DNA of 64,000 bases. Origin: Panax quinquefolius. Its lineage: Eukaryota; Streptophyta; Magnoliopsida; Apiales; Araliaceae. The position numbers were made by a program, and so were the translations under genes. Of this stretch, positions 1 to 11,420 are shown piece after piece. Below the pieces are notes generated by a model. That model saw nothing but the letters and a program-made list of their open reading frames with translations, did no database searches and was not told where the DNA came from. The stretch covers positions 82,770,005 through 82,834,004 of the forward strand of contig CM035165.1 of assembly GCA_020205615.1 (NCBI GenBank), in the 5' to 3' direction. Position 1 is the first letter of the stretch. Each line of letters starts with the position of its first letter.

Positions 1-1
1 G

Positions 2-232
2 TGTTTGAAAGGAAAATTTATTTGCTACACGTACGGGCAGGAGGGCCATATCTCTCCCAACTGCCCCAATCCTAGGGTGAATAGTGGATGTTTTCTATGC
101 GGGTCGACTAAACACAAGGTGAAGGATTGTCCGAAGAGGAGGATGGAGACAGGAAGTGTGAACACGGGCACTGTAGTGGGACTTTGGCAATCACGGGACC
201 TACTTCGTCAAACAAACCAACAAAATCAATAG
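2..232 (+). CDS. gag C-terminal fragment with zinc knuckles (element A), cut by window edge
   Basis: This is the tail of a retrotransposon nucleocapsid protein, which packages element RNA. The frame is open at the left edge, so the TTG near base 5 is not a real start; the stop is TAG at 230-232. Two CCHC-type knuckles are visible. The first, CYTYGQEGHISPNC, has Tyr where the second Cys is expected, so it is probably damaged. The second, CFLCGSTKHKVKDC, is intact. A basic stretch (CPKRR) follows. The motif QEGHIS-x2-CPNP matches the minus-strand gag-like gene at 57089-57772, so both belong to one lineage. Only about 330 bases separate the stop from the 3' LTR, so this copy has no pol between gag and LTR: an internally deleted or gag-only element. 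Confidence 0.7.
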   Translation, partial: CLKGKFICYTYGQEGHISPNCPNPRVNSGCFLCGSTKHKVKDCPKRRMETGSVNTGTVVGLWQSRDLLRQTNQQNQ

Positions 233-562
233 CAAGGGTCTAGAACATGACGGTTAAGGACACGATGGCAGCTGGCAATGGAACTCCAGGTATTATTCAT
301 ACAACTTTTATTCTCTTATATATGAGTTTCCTATATATAGTAAATTATTATATAAAGAAATTTTGAAGAAGGAATTTGAGTTTTTTTAGAAATCAAATTT
401 CTGTTTAATCAGAAAGACAAGCTGTATGTGAATAGTTAAAGATTAGTTCGATCAAATTATGATCGAAATCTACTTGCAATGATTGTGTATGCTATGTACC
501 GTTGTATGTATAGGTTTTAAAACGGTGATTTCGGGGATGGAATCTTTATAAGGGAGGGTGAA
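233..562 (+). other. 3' internal spacer and polypurine tract of element A
   Basis: Non-coding AT-rich spacer between the gag stop and the 3' LTR. It ends in a purine-rich run (AAGGGAGGGTGAA) next to TGTAACAACCC, the expected plus-strand priming tract. The phrase 'ggggatggaatcttTATAAGG' also precedes the D-family LTR at 46513 (minus strand), so the two lineages share this junction design. No pol domain is seen. Confidence 0.6.
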
Positions 563-1200
563 TGTAACAACCCGATATTTTCTATATAATTAAATCAAAA
601 ATTTTGCGTATAAATTTTTTTAAAAAGATGAAGATTTGTACAAGATAATGTGTATATGTATTTATGTGATAAATAGAAATATATTTATTACATGAATGTT
701 TACAAATAATTTTATTTTAAAATTATTGATTATTATAAAGTATATTCTTATAATAATTACTTTTATAGCAGAAATGTTTTTATTAAATATTTTCCATGAA
801 AATATAATCGTATATTATTTAAATAATATATGTAGTGATTTTTAGAATAACTATAATAATTATTCTATTATATGAATTTTAGTACAAATTATTAAGTTAA
901 TTATTTTAGCTTAATTATTAAGGTTAAATATGAAGAATAAATCGAGATATGGAATTCAAATCCTAATTTTGGATTTTTATCGAGGAATGAGAATAATAAT
1001 ATAATAATATTATATTTTGATTTTTTAGTGCTATAAATATGTACTTTATGTACGTATTGATGATGGTTGGTCAATTATGGTGTTTAATGTCAAAACCCTA
1101 GCTTTAATTTGTTTAATCCTATTTTTAAATTCAAATTAGAAATTCAAATACTGTAATATAACTGTGTTATATGTTTTATGTTGCGTATTATATGATTATT

Positions 1201-1714
1201 TAGGTAAACCCTAATTAAAATCTAGAAACCCTAATCTTTAGAAAACCCCTAATTAATCTTTAGAAAACCCTAATTTCGAAAATGAGAAACCCTAATTTGA
1301 AATTTAAATTAGAGTTCGAGATTGGTTGTAAACGTGATAAGGTGATTAATTTACCAGTATTAGAATTGTAATTGTTAATTAGGAAAACCCTAATAAATTT
1401 TGGAAACCCTAATTAACTAGAAACCCTAATTCTTAAATTAGTAACCCTAATTTTAATTTGGTAACCCTAATTACCAAAAGTATAAACCCTAATTGCTAAT
1501 TTAGCAAGGTTAATTATAATTGATGATATTAAACCCTAATGTTCCAGTATAAAGTAATTAGAAAACTAATTTAATTAAGAAAACCCTAATTACAAATTTT
1601 AAAAACTAAATTTTTTATTTTATTTTTATTTTATGCAAACCTTAAATTGGAAATCCTACATTTGATTTGTGCTAAACCTTAGGGTTAAACCCTAAGGGTG
1701 AAACCCTAAGGGTT
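1201..1714 (+). repeat. Cluster of telobox-like AAACCCTAA motifs in LTR A
   Basis: About 15 copies of CCCTAA, most as AAACCCTAAT, are scattered irregularly over 510 bases upstream of the TATA box, ending in an inverted AGGGTTAAACCCTAAGGGT group. A further copy is at 1094. The spacing is not 7 bp, so this is not telomeric DNA. The motif equals the plant telobox regulatory element, which is bound by Myb-type telomere-repeat-binding proteins. Confidence 0.65.
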
Positions 1715-1899
1715 TGCCAAATGATAAGAATGCCATTAAATTGGAAAGACAAATGACCATTATGCCCTTTTGTGAATTATTGAAGCTAGATTGTAGGTTT
1801 TGACATTAGGTGGAGTTGGTGACCTAATGTAACAACTCTTTTGACTTAAAAACACTGAGATCAGCCACCCATGCTAGCCAATTCATGTATCTAGCTTAG

Positions 1900-1908
1900 T
1901 ATATATAG
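1900..1908 (+). promoter_or_regulatory. TATA box of LTR A
   Basis: TATATATAG about 170 bases before the donor-like site and just before the GA-rich leader, the same relative position as TATAAATAG in the other LTRs of the window. Confidence 0.5.
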
Positions 1909-1912
1909 ATCA

Positions 1913-1930
1913 AGAGAGAGAGAGAGAGAA
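1913..1930 (+). repeat. (GA)n microsatellite in the leader of LTR A
   Basis: About nine GA units directly after the TATA box. LTR C has a GA run in the same place (26203-26231), so it may be a conserved leader feature. Confidence 0.85.
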
Positions 1931-3129
1931 AGTCTCATTTTTGCTCATTTGTGCACTTGCTCTCCACTAATTCTCTCTCCCTCAAAACCAACGAAATATA
2001 GTAGTATATCAGTCCCAAATCAAAGCCCCATGAACACCATAACCAAATCAGAAGCCAAAAATCAAAATCGTTCATAGAAGGTATAAAAGTCTAGCTTGAA
2101 ATCTGACCAAAAATCTGTTGTTAGATGTTAGATTATTTTTTTGTTAAACATGTTATATAAGGTATATAAAGATGATCTAGGTTGCTAGATGTTAGATCCA
2201 TAACATCTAGAGGCTCGGATTTGGTGTTTTTAAAAAATCTGGGAAAAATAATTTTTGTTTCTGACAACCAAATGTCAGGCCCTATAGATCTTTTTCTGTT
2301 ATATGTTTTTGTTGTTTAAAGCTTTGATCTTGTATTATGCTATGAGATCTTTGATCTGAAATTTGAATCAAAGTCAGAACATGATCAGATCGAAAGTTAT
2401 GGCTGGTCAAACTTAGTTGACCGACCATGACTTTCCCTTTTCTGGGTAACCCATAATTTCTCCAGGTCGGTTTGACAACATGTTCATGACCATGGATCTT
2501 GCAAGTGTTAACTTATTTGTTGTTGTTGTTGTAATAGAATGGTAGCCGGGTATACGGACTTCAGTTTAAAGCTTTCAGAGCATCTAAAAACGTATATATT
2601 TAATGTAGTGGCCGGTCAAAGTAGCATGATCAAGCTTGACAACGGTTTTATGGGTAACCTAGAAAACCTATGAACACTGCCTCTGACATAGTTTGACCGG
2701 CATGTATATTCTTGATGTGTTGTTGTTACGATGATAGTTTGTGATAGATATGTAATGCTACATGTGTTCTACAACCTGGAAGTCTTAAATCACAAAAGGA
2801 TTACACGGATTGCAAGTTGTGGAGGTCCAAATATGAACAGTCGAACTGTTCTTCATTTCTGGGTAACCCAAAAAATGAAGAACAGTTCTGACAACTTGTT
2901 CATGGCTCCAGATCGATTTTGTTATATGTTGTTTGGCCATGTTAGTTGTTGGATCTTGTAGTGGTGCATTAGTACTACAATACCTAACTAATAACATGCA
3001 CAGTAACACCAGGATCTGATCAGAAAGCTTGGTCAAACTCGATACCTTGCAAACTGGCTATGAAGATCTGGGTTTCATGAAGAACACGAAGAACACCTAT
3101 ATAATGACAGTTACGTCATTTATAAAGCG

Positions 3130-4260
3130 ATCTTTAGCGACACTTTTATTAAAATTAATTATTTAAATTCCAAAAATTATTTAAAAATAGAAATTAATTT
3201 ATGAAAATTACAAAAATTATTTTAAAAATTATTTTAAGTTATAAAAATTAACTTTTAATAATTTTAAATATTTTTCATAAATATTAGTATTTATTTAAAT
3301 ATTATTGATATTTAATTTATTTATTAAATGCACTAAATAAATTAATTAAAAAATGATTTTATTATATTAAAAATCATTTTAAATGATAATAAGGTATTTA
3401 ATAATATTTTAAGTTATAAAATATAACTTCTAATATTTTAAAGTAAATTTCATTAATTATTTACTATTAATGATATTAAAGTTATTTAATAATAAATTAG
3501 TTTAAAAATGATTTTAATATTAGAAAAATCATTTTAAATGAAAATAAAGAGTTTATTAATATTTGAAGTTATAAAATATAAATTTCAATATTTAAAGGTA
3601 AATTTCATTAATTAATTATTAATAATGATATTAAGGTTATTTAATAATTATATTAAATAAATTAGTTTAAAAATGATTTTAATATTATAATAATCATTTT
3701 AAATAAAAATAAAGTGTTTAAAGATATTTTAAGTTATAAAGTATAACTTTTAATATTTAAAGGATAATTTTATTAATAATTTAATATTAATGATTATTAA
3801 TTTATTATTAATGATATTAAATTTATTTAATAATTATATTAAATAAATAGTTTAAAAATGGTTTTATTAATTTAAAATTATTTAAAAGGATATAAAAGAA
3901 TTAAAAATATTTTAAGTTATAATTAATGACTTTTAATATTTTGATAAATAAAACATTAATACTTTAATATTAATGATAATTATTTGAGAATGATTTTAAA
4001 TGTTTTAAAAATCATTTAAGGGTAATATTAATACTTTAAAAATATTTTGAGTTAGTATAAATAACTTTAATATTTTGAAAATGATTTCATTAGTAGTTTA
4101 ATATTAATTAAATATTAATGATAATAGAATTGTTTAATATTTAAATCATTTAATAATGATTCCGGTGTTTGAAAAGTCATGATAAATTATAATAAATGTT
4201 TTAAAATTACTATAAGTCATTTAAAAATAATATGATTGATACTAAGTTAAAAATAGAGTC
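3130..4260 (+). repeat. AT-rich degenerate tandem block in LTR A
   Basis: Extremely AT-rich. Repeated units contain AAAATGATTTTAATATT, an inverted partner AAATCATTTTAAAT, then TTTTAAGTTATAAA and TTAATGATATTAA. The anchor AAATGATTTT recurs near 3351, 3506, 3671, 3856 and 3988, giving spacings of roughly 130-185 bases. The block begins after 'agcgatctttagcgacac', which is matched in reverse near 42050-42080. No gene is seen here. Confidence 0.65.
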
Positions 4261-4767
4261 GTAGACTCAATAATTACCCGATAAAGCTGTCGGTACACCG
4301 ACATGTTTCAAAAATTGATCTGGACTTAGATAATTTGATTAGATATGTGTTTATTTGTGATTGAATGGTTGTTGAACATGTGTGATAACGTGATTAGGTT
4401 ATGAGCTGACTATGAAATGCAATACTATTTGTTATAGTATATTGTTCTAATAGAATGAATGATCTGATTAATGATAGGTCGTGATATAAAAGATAAAACT
4501 ATGTTACAAATTGTAAGCAGCGCATCAGGCAAGTATCCTACCTTTGCATTTTCTTTATGCAATGGACATGAGTAAGACTATTTATGAATTATATTATTAC
4601 TGTACTGATTATTAACCTTATATTATATACGCTCATTGATTATCAATATGTTAGTATATGGTAATTCAGATATATATATTCTGTTCGTTAATTTCTATAA
4701 ATGGTTATACAAGTGTTCCCACTTGGGTAATCATTATATTTAATCACATGTTGATACACCTTTGTCA

Positions 4768-4770
<3 letters not shown>

Positions 4771-4822
<52 letters not shown>
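4771..4822 (+). repeat. (AT)n microsatellite
   Basis: 26 uninterrupted AT units within LTR A. Confidence 0.95.
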
Positions 4823-4826
<4 letters not shown>

Positions 4827-5593
4827 AATTATAGATTATTGTTGAAAAAGATAATACCTTTGGTTTGGAACCCAGATAAGTATAAACATCCCTTACACGA
4901 GAAAACTTTTATGCACCCAAGGCGGACAGAGTGAACTATACCCTCGTTCTTGCATGTAGTATTGATCAATGCAGGGTACAACGGGCTGATCACCCCCGTG
5001 CCCGTAAGTTATGACGGTTTGCAGATGAAGTTCTGTTTAAACCTATTTGAAAATTGAAAACAATGTTCATCGCATGTCACCTAAACCCTATTTATAGTCA
5101 GTACGTAGTTTTAAAAATTTGGTATAGAATTTATATATTATTAACATTGGTACAGATTTCTTCACAACTATTGAATTGTTGTAGAAGGGTAGTATAAAGA
5201 AAACATATAAATTCTTTCAGCTTATATATATAATTGCTATTACTTGTTGGGCACTCAAAGGCTCATCCTTGCTTAATTTAAATGTTTTCAGCTAAGTGTG
5301 AAGAACCAGAAAGCTCATGCAGAAACAAAGGAAAAGGAAAGCTAACCAAATAAGATTTGTGGTATTCTGTGTAATAGTTTGAGACTATTAAGACAATGTT
5401 ATATATTATCTAGCATTCTATGTAATGAATGTAATAAAGGTTACGTACTTGGGGAGCTAGACTCTGATAATTATGTAAATTAAGTTTGATTTTTATATTA
5501 TTGTTATTATTATTAGTATTATTCTGCTCATAGAAATGGTATCGTGAAGCACCGAGTTCGGGTTTTAAGTACCCGGATTTGGGGGGCTTTACA

Positions 5594-5950
5594 CTTGTTA
5601 TATGAATTCAAGCAACCAAACCACTAAAGTCAATCACTGTTATATCAAGCTATAAGTAAAGAGCCCCGAGCCTTTATCTGGCGACTTCCTTGTGTGGAAT
5701 GTACCGAAGCCAGACTTTCCGTAGGAGACGTCGTGAATAACGGTGGCAAGTTGATATGTATCAATGTGACGTGCTATCCAAGTCTTGGATGAGGGTCACC
5801 GTTTTGAATGATATTTCTATTGTTAATAAATTTCCTGGTGTATTCTTGAAGACTTAGCCTACACCTAGAACGTGAAATCGAATTTTGTATTCACCTTAGT
5901 ACAAAACCCCATTTCTAAAACCCTTAAATATTTCTTCAACTAAAACAAAC
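5594..5950 (+). pseudogene. Element B: PR-RT linker remnant containing a leader-like segment
   Basis: Interior of the element entered by A. The first 230 bases match, in reverse, about 51890-52130 of element F; the rest matches 51725-51870. The F copy follows a protease remnant, and its distal part translates to a motif like EREIEFCID, the start of the protease-RT linker of Ty3/gypsy pol. The 5635-5830 part also resembles the primer-site-proximal leader of F (52985-53157): 'atcaagctataag', 'gagcccc', 'gacttcc..tgtg.ggaatg'. Stops and gaps are frequent, so no protein can be made. It could instead be an old leader fragment. Confidence 0.5.
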
Positions 5951-6245
5951 GTATATTGCGCCAAAGACGTTTGCTCGAGCTGTTGAAAGATTATGATAAT
6001 ACCATTCAATATAATCGTGGAAAAGCGAACGTGGTAGCTGACGCGTTGAGTAGAAGATCGTATGCGTTTACGAGTGCGAATATACGAACCTACGTGAAGA
6101 TAACGAATATATGATTAGAACGAACTTTAGTCGATAATGTTAAAGTTGCTAAAGCTACAGACCCAGAGCTGATGAATACGAAGAAGAAGGTGCAAGAGGG
6201 CGTTATTTTAAAAGCAAGAGTTACTGAAGAGAGGAAATCTCAACC
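5951..6245 (+). pseudogene. Element B: RNase H tail and integrase zinc-region remnant
   Basis: Decayed pol. It encodes [15 protein letters not shown] followed by [14 protein letters not shown], the end of Ty3/gypsy RNase H with the DALS motif. A stretch aligned to the pre-integrase linker (KKKVQEG) of element G near 62960 follows. The RT core upstream and the integrase core downstream are missing. The nearest relative in the window is G (63447-62782). Confidence 0.65.
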
Positions 6246-6597
6246 CTCGATTTCATTGGCTCATTTGAAATCCTCGATTGAGTAGGAACTGTGGCTTATA
6301 GACTCATTTTACCGCCAAGTATGTCGCGTGTTCATAACATTTTTTTTACGTATCGATGTTACGTAAATATGTGGATGACCCGAACCACATTATTGAATTA
6401 GAACTAGACGAGATAGTAGAAGATTTAACGTATGCGGAGATACGTGTTAAAATCTTGGATAAGATGAATCTTATTCGACACTCAAAGGTTATACCTTAAG
6501 AATTAGAATATGAAATGAAGTCAAGGTATCCTCATTTGTTCGGCATACTAGGTACGTACGTAAATTTCGAGGGCGAAATTTCATAAGGTGGGGAGAT
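6246..6597 (+). pseudogene. Element B: integrase C-terminus / chromodomain remnant and polypurine tract
   Basis: Stops and frameshifts interrupt sequence matching the C-terminal block of element G (61555-62025): GTVAYRL, PSMSRVHN, VDDPNHIIELE-like and RYPHLFGI. The coding part ends with 'ggtacgtacgtaaatttcg', and the purine run AAGGTGGGGAGAT abuts the 3' LTR at 6598. This places B in the chromovirus group with F and G. Confidence 0.65.
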
Positions 6598-6956
6598 TGT
6601 AAAATCCCAAATTTTACGAATAAAGATTTAATTTTCTCGAAATATTTTTTTCAAAATTATGGTGTGGATTTGAGATAATGTTATAGTTGTGGGTAATATT
6701 TATAAATTTTGAAAAGTATGCAAGTTGTTGTATAATATTCGATTGGTCGGGAAATATTCTTTTTGTCGGAGAATATCCGTACGACGGTATAATCATTGGT
6801 GGACCCCATAACGGAATTATTGTCGGATTGAGAAAATGACAAAAATATTTTTATGAAAATAACGGCGGAAGTTTTACCGTTAAAACTGTTGAACTACTCG
6901 GTAGTAAAAGTACAGTAATGCGTGTGGTTGCATAGTAGCACACGATATTGATTATT

Positions 6957-7108
6957 GATGCTTACGTGAGAAGTCACTCAGTTTTGTTCAATTATTACTA
7001 CAGTAATTATTGCATAGTATCTCACGTTATTTGATGCTTACGTGAGAAGTCACTCAGTTTTGTTCAATTATTGCTACAGTAATTATTGCATAGTATCTCA
7101 CGTTATTT
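6957..7108 (+). repeat. 76-bp tandem duplication in LTR B
   Basis: Two nearly identical head-to-tail units starting GATGCTTACGTGAG at 6957 and 7033. Other LTRs of the group carry this conserved block once. Confidence 0.85.
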
Positions 7109-7507
7109 GATTCAATTATTGTCGATATTTTATATATTATTAAATCAATAATTGAGATGACAGAATTATTAATATTATTATTTGCAATATTGACAATGTC
7201 TAGAAGTTCTGTCAAGGAGAGGTTTGGTCACCTAATTGCGCGCCTATAGGGAGAAATTCTTATTGGAAAGCCCCCACTTTCCTGGGAACGAGTTGGTTGT
7301 TAATATTGTGAGTTATAATAATATTAATAAATGTTGTTAAAAATATTGAGGTGATTTTTATGAGGTATTTGTTGTATTTTTTGGACCCCCCCCATTTATC
7401 CATTTTCACAATAATCGGTAGAAAATTTTTTAGTATTTTAGTGGGGTCCACATGTAGGGCCCATGTGTGACTTTGGAAATCTAATCATTTGGGGATAGTC
7501 ACGGGAA

Positions 7508-7511
<4 letters not shown>

Positions 7512-7549
<38 letters not shown>

Positions 7550-7551
7550 AA
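7512..7551 (+). repeat. AT microsatellite in LTR B
   Basis: TA/AT dinucleotide run with one phase break upstream of the TATA box. LTR S (37605) has an AT run in the equivalent position; G's AT run (60919) lies further from its TATA box. Confidence 0.85.
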
Positions 7552-7813
7552 ATTTTGTTTTATTATTATTATAAATGTAATAAAATAGAAATTATTTTAT
7601 ATAAAACAAAATACTTTTTATAAAGCTTTATTTTATTTGATTATAAATAAAATATATTATATTTTATTATGCATAGTGCTTGCATAGTGTTTGCATAGTA
7701 AAAACTTTTATATAAAAAATGTAATACTTTTTATAAAGTTTTGTTTTATTTGATTATAAATAGAATATATTATATTTTATTGATAGGCAAAGATAGTATC
7801 TTTTCCATTCTCC

Positions 7814-7822
7814 TATAAATAG
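7814..7822 (+). promoter_or_regulatory. TATA box of LTR B
   Basis: TATAAATAG in CCTATAAATAGGATGCTTAG. The same core occurs in LTRs C, D, S, F and G. A GTAAGG donor-like site follows 174 bases downstream. Confidence 0.65.
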
Positions 7823-8049
7823 GATGCTTAGTTGTAATTGAAAATCACACCAGAAATTCAGAGAATTCTTCTTCTATAATCTTGAGCGTATTTCTTTAGA
7901 GTTTAAGAAAGCTTTGAGTGTAGAAAATAGTGCAAGTTTTCTTAAAGTATATCCCCGCCCTACCGTCGAAATACTCTTATTTTTAAGGTAAGGGGTATTA
8001 TTCTTTTGTATTCATGAAGAGAGTTATTTTCTTTCAATACTCGTAAGGG

Positions 8050-8350
8050 TTGTTATTCCATTTTGTTTTATTCATTGGAATAACTTTCGCATGCTTGATC
8101 TATCGCATGCACAGTGAATTCGTTGTTATTCCATTCTTTATTATTACATTTGGAATATCCCGTCGCAGGCGACATGCATTGACACGGTTCCATTCTTTAA
8201 TATTTTGTTGGAATATCCATGCGTGTGGATTAAGCATGACTGGTTACATTATTTATTATTATGTTGGAATAACTCATGCCTATCTGAAATCACCGTATAC
8301 ATGGTGAAATTTTTCTGTTATTCCATTCTTTATTATTCTGTTGAAATGGT
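8050..8350 (+). repeat. Minisatellite 2 of LTR B (TTATTCCATT...TTGGAATA units)
   Basis: Four to five degenerate units of about 60-75 bases. Each pairs GTTATTCCATTCTTTATTATT with a close inverted TTGGAATA, so each could form a hairpin. The short open frames here are by-products. Homologous zones lie at 48080-48480, 54200-54620 and 60160-60440 (minus). Confidence 0.6.
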
Positions 8351-8689
8351 CTAACTACGTGGATGACCGCATGGCGGGCGAAAATCCATTTGCATTTTCA
8401 AATATTCAATTATACTCAGTTGGTTAAAGTTTTGGCTTCTATGCTCCATGAAATTAGCAGAATATCCTAGATATTTGTGTTTCATCCAGTATTTTTTTCA
8501 TGGAAATATTCTTCTGAGCATTCTTGAATTTTTCTCCACAAAGAAGTATCATGTTGACAATTTGGACATTATTGGTTCTTGGATAAATTAATTTATAAAT
8601 CTTTAAAATTTATTCTTGAACTTATTTTATTGAATTGTCATCATCGTCATGCTTATATTATGTTGCAAGTCATATGTGGCCTGTAGTGT

Positions 8690-8965
8690 ATAGATGGACT
8701 TGGTATGATTATGACCAGGGATTATTTGGTATAATCATGACCGTAATGTTATAAATGATGTGGAAAAAGTCCTCATTGGCCCGTAGTGCATTGATGGACA
8801 GTTTTTGGTATGATTATGGCTATGGATTCTCTTCGGCCAAGGGTGCAAAGATGAATTTTTTTATGGCATGATCAGGATCATTGATGAAAACACGATTATC
8901 CTTGGCCTGTAGTGCATGGATAATTCATGGTCATGATACTAAAGAATATCCTTGTCTCGTAGTAC
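8690..8965 (+). repeat. Minisatellite 1 of LTR B (GGCCCGTAGTGCA units)
   Basis: Units built on TGGTATGATTATGACC and TTGGCCCGTAGTGCATGGATG. Related units with different lengths recur in LTRs S, F and G and in the array at 49900-50460. Confidence 0.6.
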
Positions 8966-9507
8966 AATGATGATTCAATGATGTGGATTATTTATTAAGG
9001 TGAGTCTTAGCGATAAAATTTATGATAAATTTCTTTTAAATCATAGAAGATAGTAGATTTTATGCTCTACTTGACTCTTCTAATGGATTGCTTATTCCGC
9101 TGCAGTTGTTGATCTAAAACTTGTTGTCTATTATATTCTATCAGTTGTTATACTATTAAAGGCTAAGGATAATTTATTTTGCATTATCTTAGTCATAATA
9201 TTTCTTACTGGGCTAGTTGAGCTCACCCTTTCTTTCAATGTTCTCTTCAGGAAATGAGAATATAGGTGGGACTAGTCGGGGAATGGATTGACGGTCCAGT
9301 TGGTTGAATTAGTAGTCCTCACTATTCTGTGAAATAGTGTGATAATAAATGTATTAAGGACTATTTTGAGTTTGAATACTGTCTAGAAGACAATATTTGT
9401 ATTAAAACTCACAGCTCATGTTGTATATTTAAGTTTGTATTTGTATTCTGTACCATGTATTTGGCGACTCAGAATAGGTGATGTATACCTATTTTGGGGG
9501 CATCACA

Positions 9508-10828
9508 TGGGAGCTGGGCTAAACAATTCCTTCTGAGAGCGAATGTATATACGAAACTGGCAACCGATCTAACTCACTGTTATGGGCAGTGTAGATGAGA
9601 TGGGAACTTATTTGTTGGTTGTTTGTGGGAAACCACTCAGAGTACCATATGGACTACTAGCAGAGAAGTGATGTGTGCTGAGTCCTATAAAAGTTATAAG
9701 AAGAAGATAAGAATGTAAATCAACAAAGATGATGAACGTTTTGAGTAAGACATCTCCGTATGTCATGAAGCCGTGAACCAGTAATGATAGTTAGTCGCGT
9801 AAGCTTAAAGTACAAGAGCGCGAACCTTAATAAGTAAAGTTAAGTAAAACAATGCGTAAAGTCAAGTATATGACTAATTGGTGTATGTGTTATTTCCTTA
9901 TGTGCTACATAGGAATTTGAATGAGCAGTTCAGCGTAAACTATAAGCTGTAGTTGTGCGTAAGGCAAGTTTTCTAACTTCATTCATATTATATGAATGCT
10001 AGTTTCTTAAACTTCTCAGATGTTGAACTTGAGAAGTCTTGTTTATGTGCAAATGTGCGATATTTGTACAAGGTGGTAGTATGTATGAGGTCGTGTGCCA
10101 TAATTTTAACACTTCGGTGTTTCTATGAGATGAACTATTCTATGATTGAGCTGTTCCATACAAGTATGTTCTGTTTATACATGAACCGTTATTATTAAGT
10201 CTATGCTAATGATTCTAGCTAGACAGAATGTGTATGAAAAAGGTAGAAGAATGAAAGTATTTCAAAGTGAATGTGAATGATGTTTTAAGATGATAGGAAT
10301 TGAGACTATTCCTATTATTCAAGCTGCTTCGTAACCTTTGTTCAGTTATCATAGTTCTGAATAATGTTTAAATTCTTGAAGTTGTTTGATCAACTGTTAT
10401 GACTTGCTGGGAAATTGAATGCTCACACTTGCTTTAAATGAAAAACATTTTCAGCGTACGATATTAGAAAGAACTTAAGGATCCCGTAAAGATCAAGCAG
10501 ATCATTATCCAGACGAAGTGCCATTCAGTGTGTAAATATGCGTGAAGAGCAAGCCAAGACTTGTAATGTAGAAAAGTTTAATTGAACTATAGATTAGTTT
10601 AAAATTGATATGTATCCTTGGTGGCGGATAAAAGTCACTCTTGTACGAAGTGAAGAATAATGTAATTATCATTATTTGTAATGAAAGAGATTAAAAGGTT
10701 TACAGAACCTGAGATTTGAGAAGATATGTTATTATGTTTAACTATATAATGAGGTATGTTTGGTAAGAAGTGGGACCGTGACGCACGGAATTCGGGTGTG
10801 AGAATAAACCAGATTTTGGGGCGTTACA
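9508..10828 (+). mobile_element. 5' LTR of element C, 3' portion only
   Basis: Begins abruptly at B's end and matches 28569-29895 of the C 3' LTR almost base for base (for example 'gagctgggctaaacaattcc'). It ends GATTTTGGGGCGTTACA at 10828, followed after two bases by a tRNA-type primer site, so it is the 5' LTR. The missing first part lies left of B, outside the window. A 68-codon frame at 9992-10198 also occurs at 29057-29263, but only because the two LTRs are copies. Confidence 0.75.
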
Positions 10829-10830
10829 GA

Positions 10831-10843
10831 TTGGTATCAAAGC
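10831..10843 (+). other. Primer binding site of element C
   Basis: TTGGTATCAAAGC two bases after the LTR end, close to the complement of the plant initiator tRNA-Met 3' end (TGGTATCAGAGC). The following 'TAGGTTATAAACCTTA' leader is shared with A2 (57945-57975, minus). Confidence 0.7.
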
Positions 10844-10979
10844 ATATAGGTTATAAACCTTAGGTAAGAGTACCTAAGACTATAATCGTAAAGAGAAGGA
10901 TAAGAAGATCACCACGTGATCAGAGTAAATCGTAGTAACAGATGAGCTATTAAACGATGAATGGTTCATAGCTAATGAT

Positions 10980-11150
10980 ATGAATGAATGGTACTACGAA
11001 GTAGTACGGGAAAGAAGAACTCAGATTGAGTTAAAAAGGATAGCATATGAATTAAAGAAATTAGAAGTTGTAAGATTTCAATTGAGGACTCATGTGATGG
11101 CTGAGTTGTATAAACCTTTGTTATGGGCAGATGTTTGTGCTTTGGTGTAA
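10980..11150 (+). CDS. Small hypothetical ORF, charged and helical (56 aa)
   Basis: ATG at 10980 to TAA at 11148-11150; the frame is open a little further upstream to 10929. The product is rich in Arg, Glu, Lys and Leu (RERRTQIELKRIAYELKKLE), a pattern that could form a coiled coil. It sits just after the C leader, where A2 carries its gag-like gene with a coiled coil. It may be a truncated relative, but no zinc knuckle or capsid motif is present. It may equally be chance. Confidence 0.25.
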   Translation: MNEWYYEVVRERRTQIELKRIAYELKKLEVVRFQLRTHVMAELYKPLLWADVCALV

Positions 11151-11420
11151 CAACTACTCAGTTTATTATAGTGATAATCATTGGAATTGGTCGCACTATT
11201 AAGATTTATATGACGAGAAGGTGAATCTTGTCTCATGTATATACTGGATAGGTAGAGAATGTTAAGATAGGTGCGAGTTCTTGAAACTCATACTTATGAG
11301 AAGTTTGTGACTCATAATTATATGCTATGTTTCTGAGCCTTAAGCGTATGGATAGTCCTTGATTTGTTCTTGGATTACATATTGCGAAGATAAGTTCTTA
11401 AACACATATGGTTGTGGTAA

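Larger units (their letters stand above)
563..5593 (+). mobile_element. 3' LTR of Ty3/gypsy-like element A (5.0 kb)
   Basis: The LTR starts TGTAACAACCCG after a polypurine tract and ends GGGGGGCTTTACA. In order it contains an upstream region with many CCCTAA motifs (1201-1714), a TATA box (1900-1908), a GA run, a leader, a GT donor-like site (AAG|GTATAA, about 2081), about 3.2 kb of low-complexity sequence, and an acceptor-like TTTTCAG (5285-5291) followed by about 300 bases. At 5,031 bp it is very long for an LTR. Its 2380-4300 part is recognisably homologous, in reverse, to the A2 3' LTR (41100-42810). The matching 5' LTR lies outside the window, so its target duplication cannot be checked. 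Confidence 0.7.
6598..9507 (+). mobile_element. 3' LTR of element B (2.9 kb)
   Basis: Begins TGTAAAATCCC right after the polypurine tract and ends TTTTGGGGGCATCACA. It has the plan of the S, F and G LTRs: conserved TTACCGTTAAAAC and GCTTACGTGAGAAGTCACTCA blocks, TATAAATAG at 7814, donor-like AAG|GTAAGGGG at 7988, two minisatellite zones, acceptor-like CTCTTCAG (9243-9250) and the end block TTTGGCGACTCAGAATAGG. Sequence directly after 9507 is the interior of LTR C, so B inserted into C. B's 5' LTR is outside the window. Confidence 0.8.

Noticed and set aside
1201..1714. Possible interstitial telomeric repeat
   Set aside because: CCCTAA motifs are irregularly spaced and embedded in AT-rich LTR sequence, not consecutive 7-bp units.
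5594..5830. A second LTR primer site belonging to A
   Set aside because: It follows the 3' end of a 3' LTR and matches the PR-RT segment of element F; it is the interior of B, not a leader of A.
9992..10198. 68-codon frame also found at 29057-29263
   Set aside because: Conserved only because both lie in the two LTRs of element C; no domain, and it falls in the putative intron part of the LTR.
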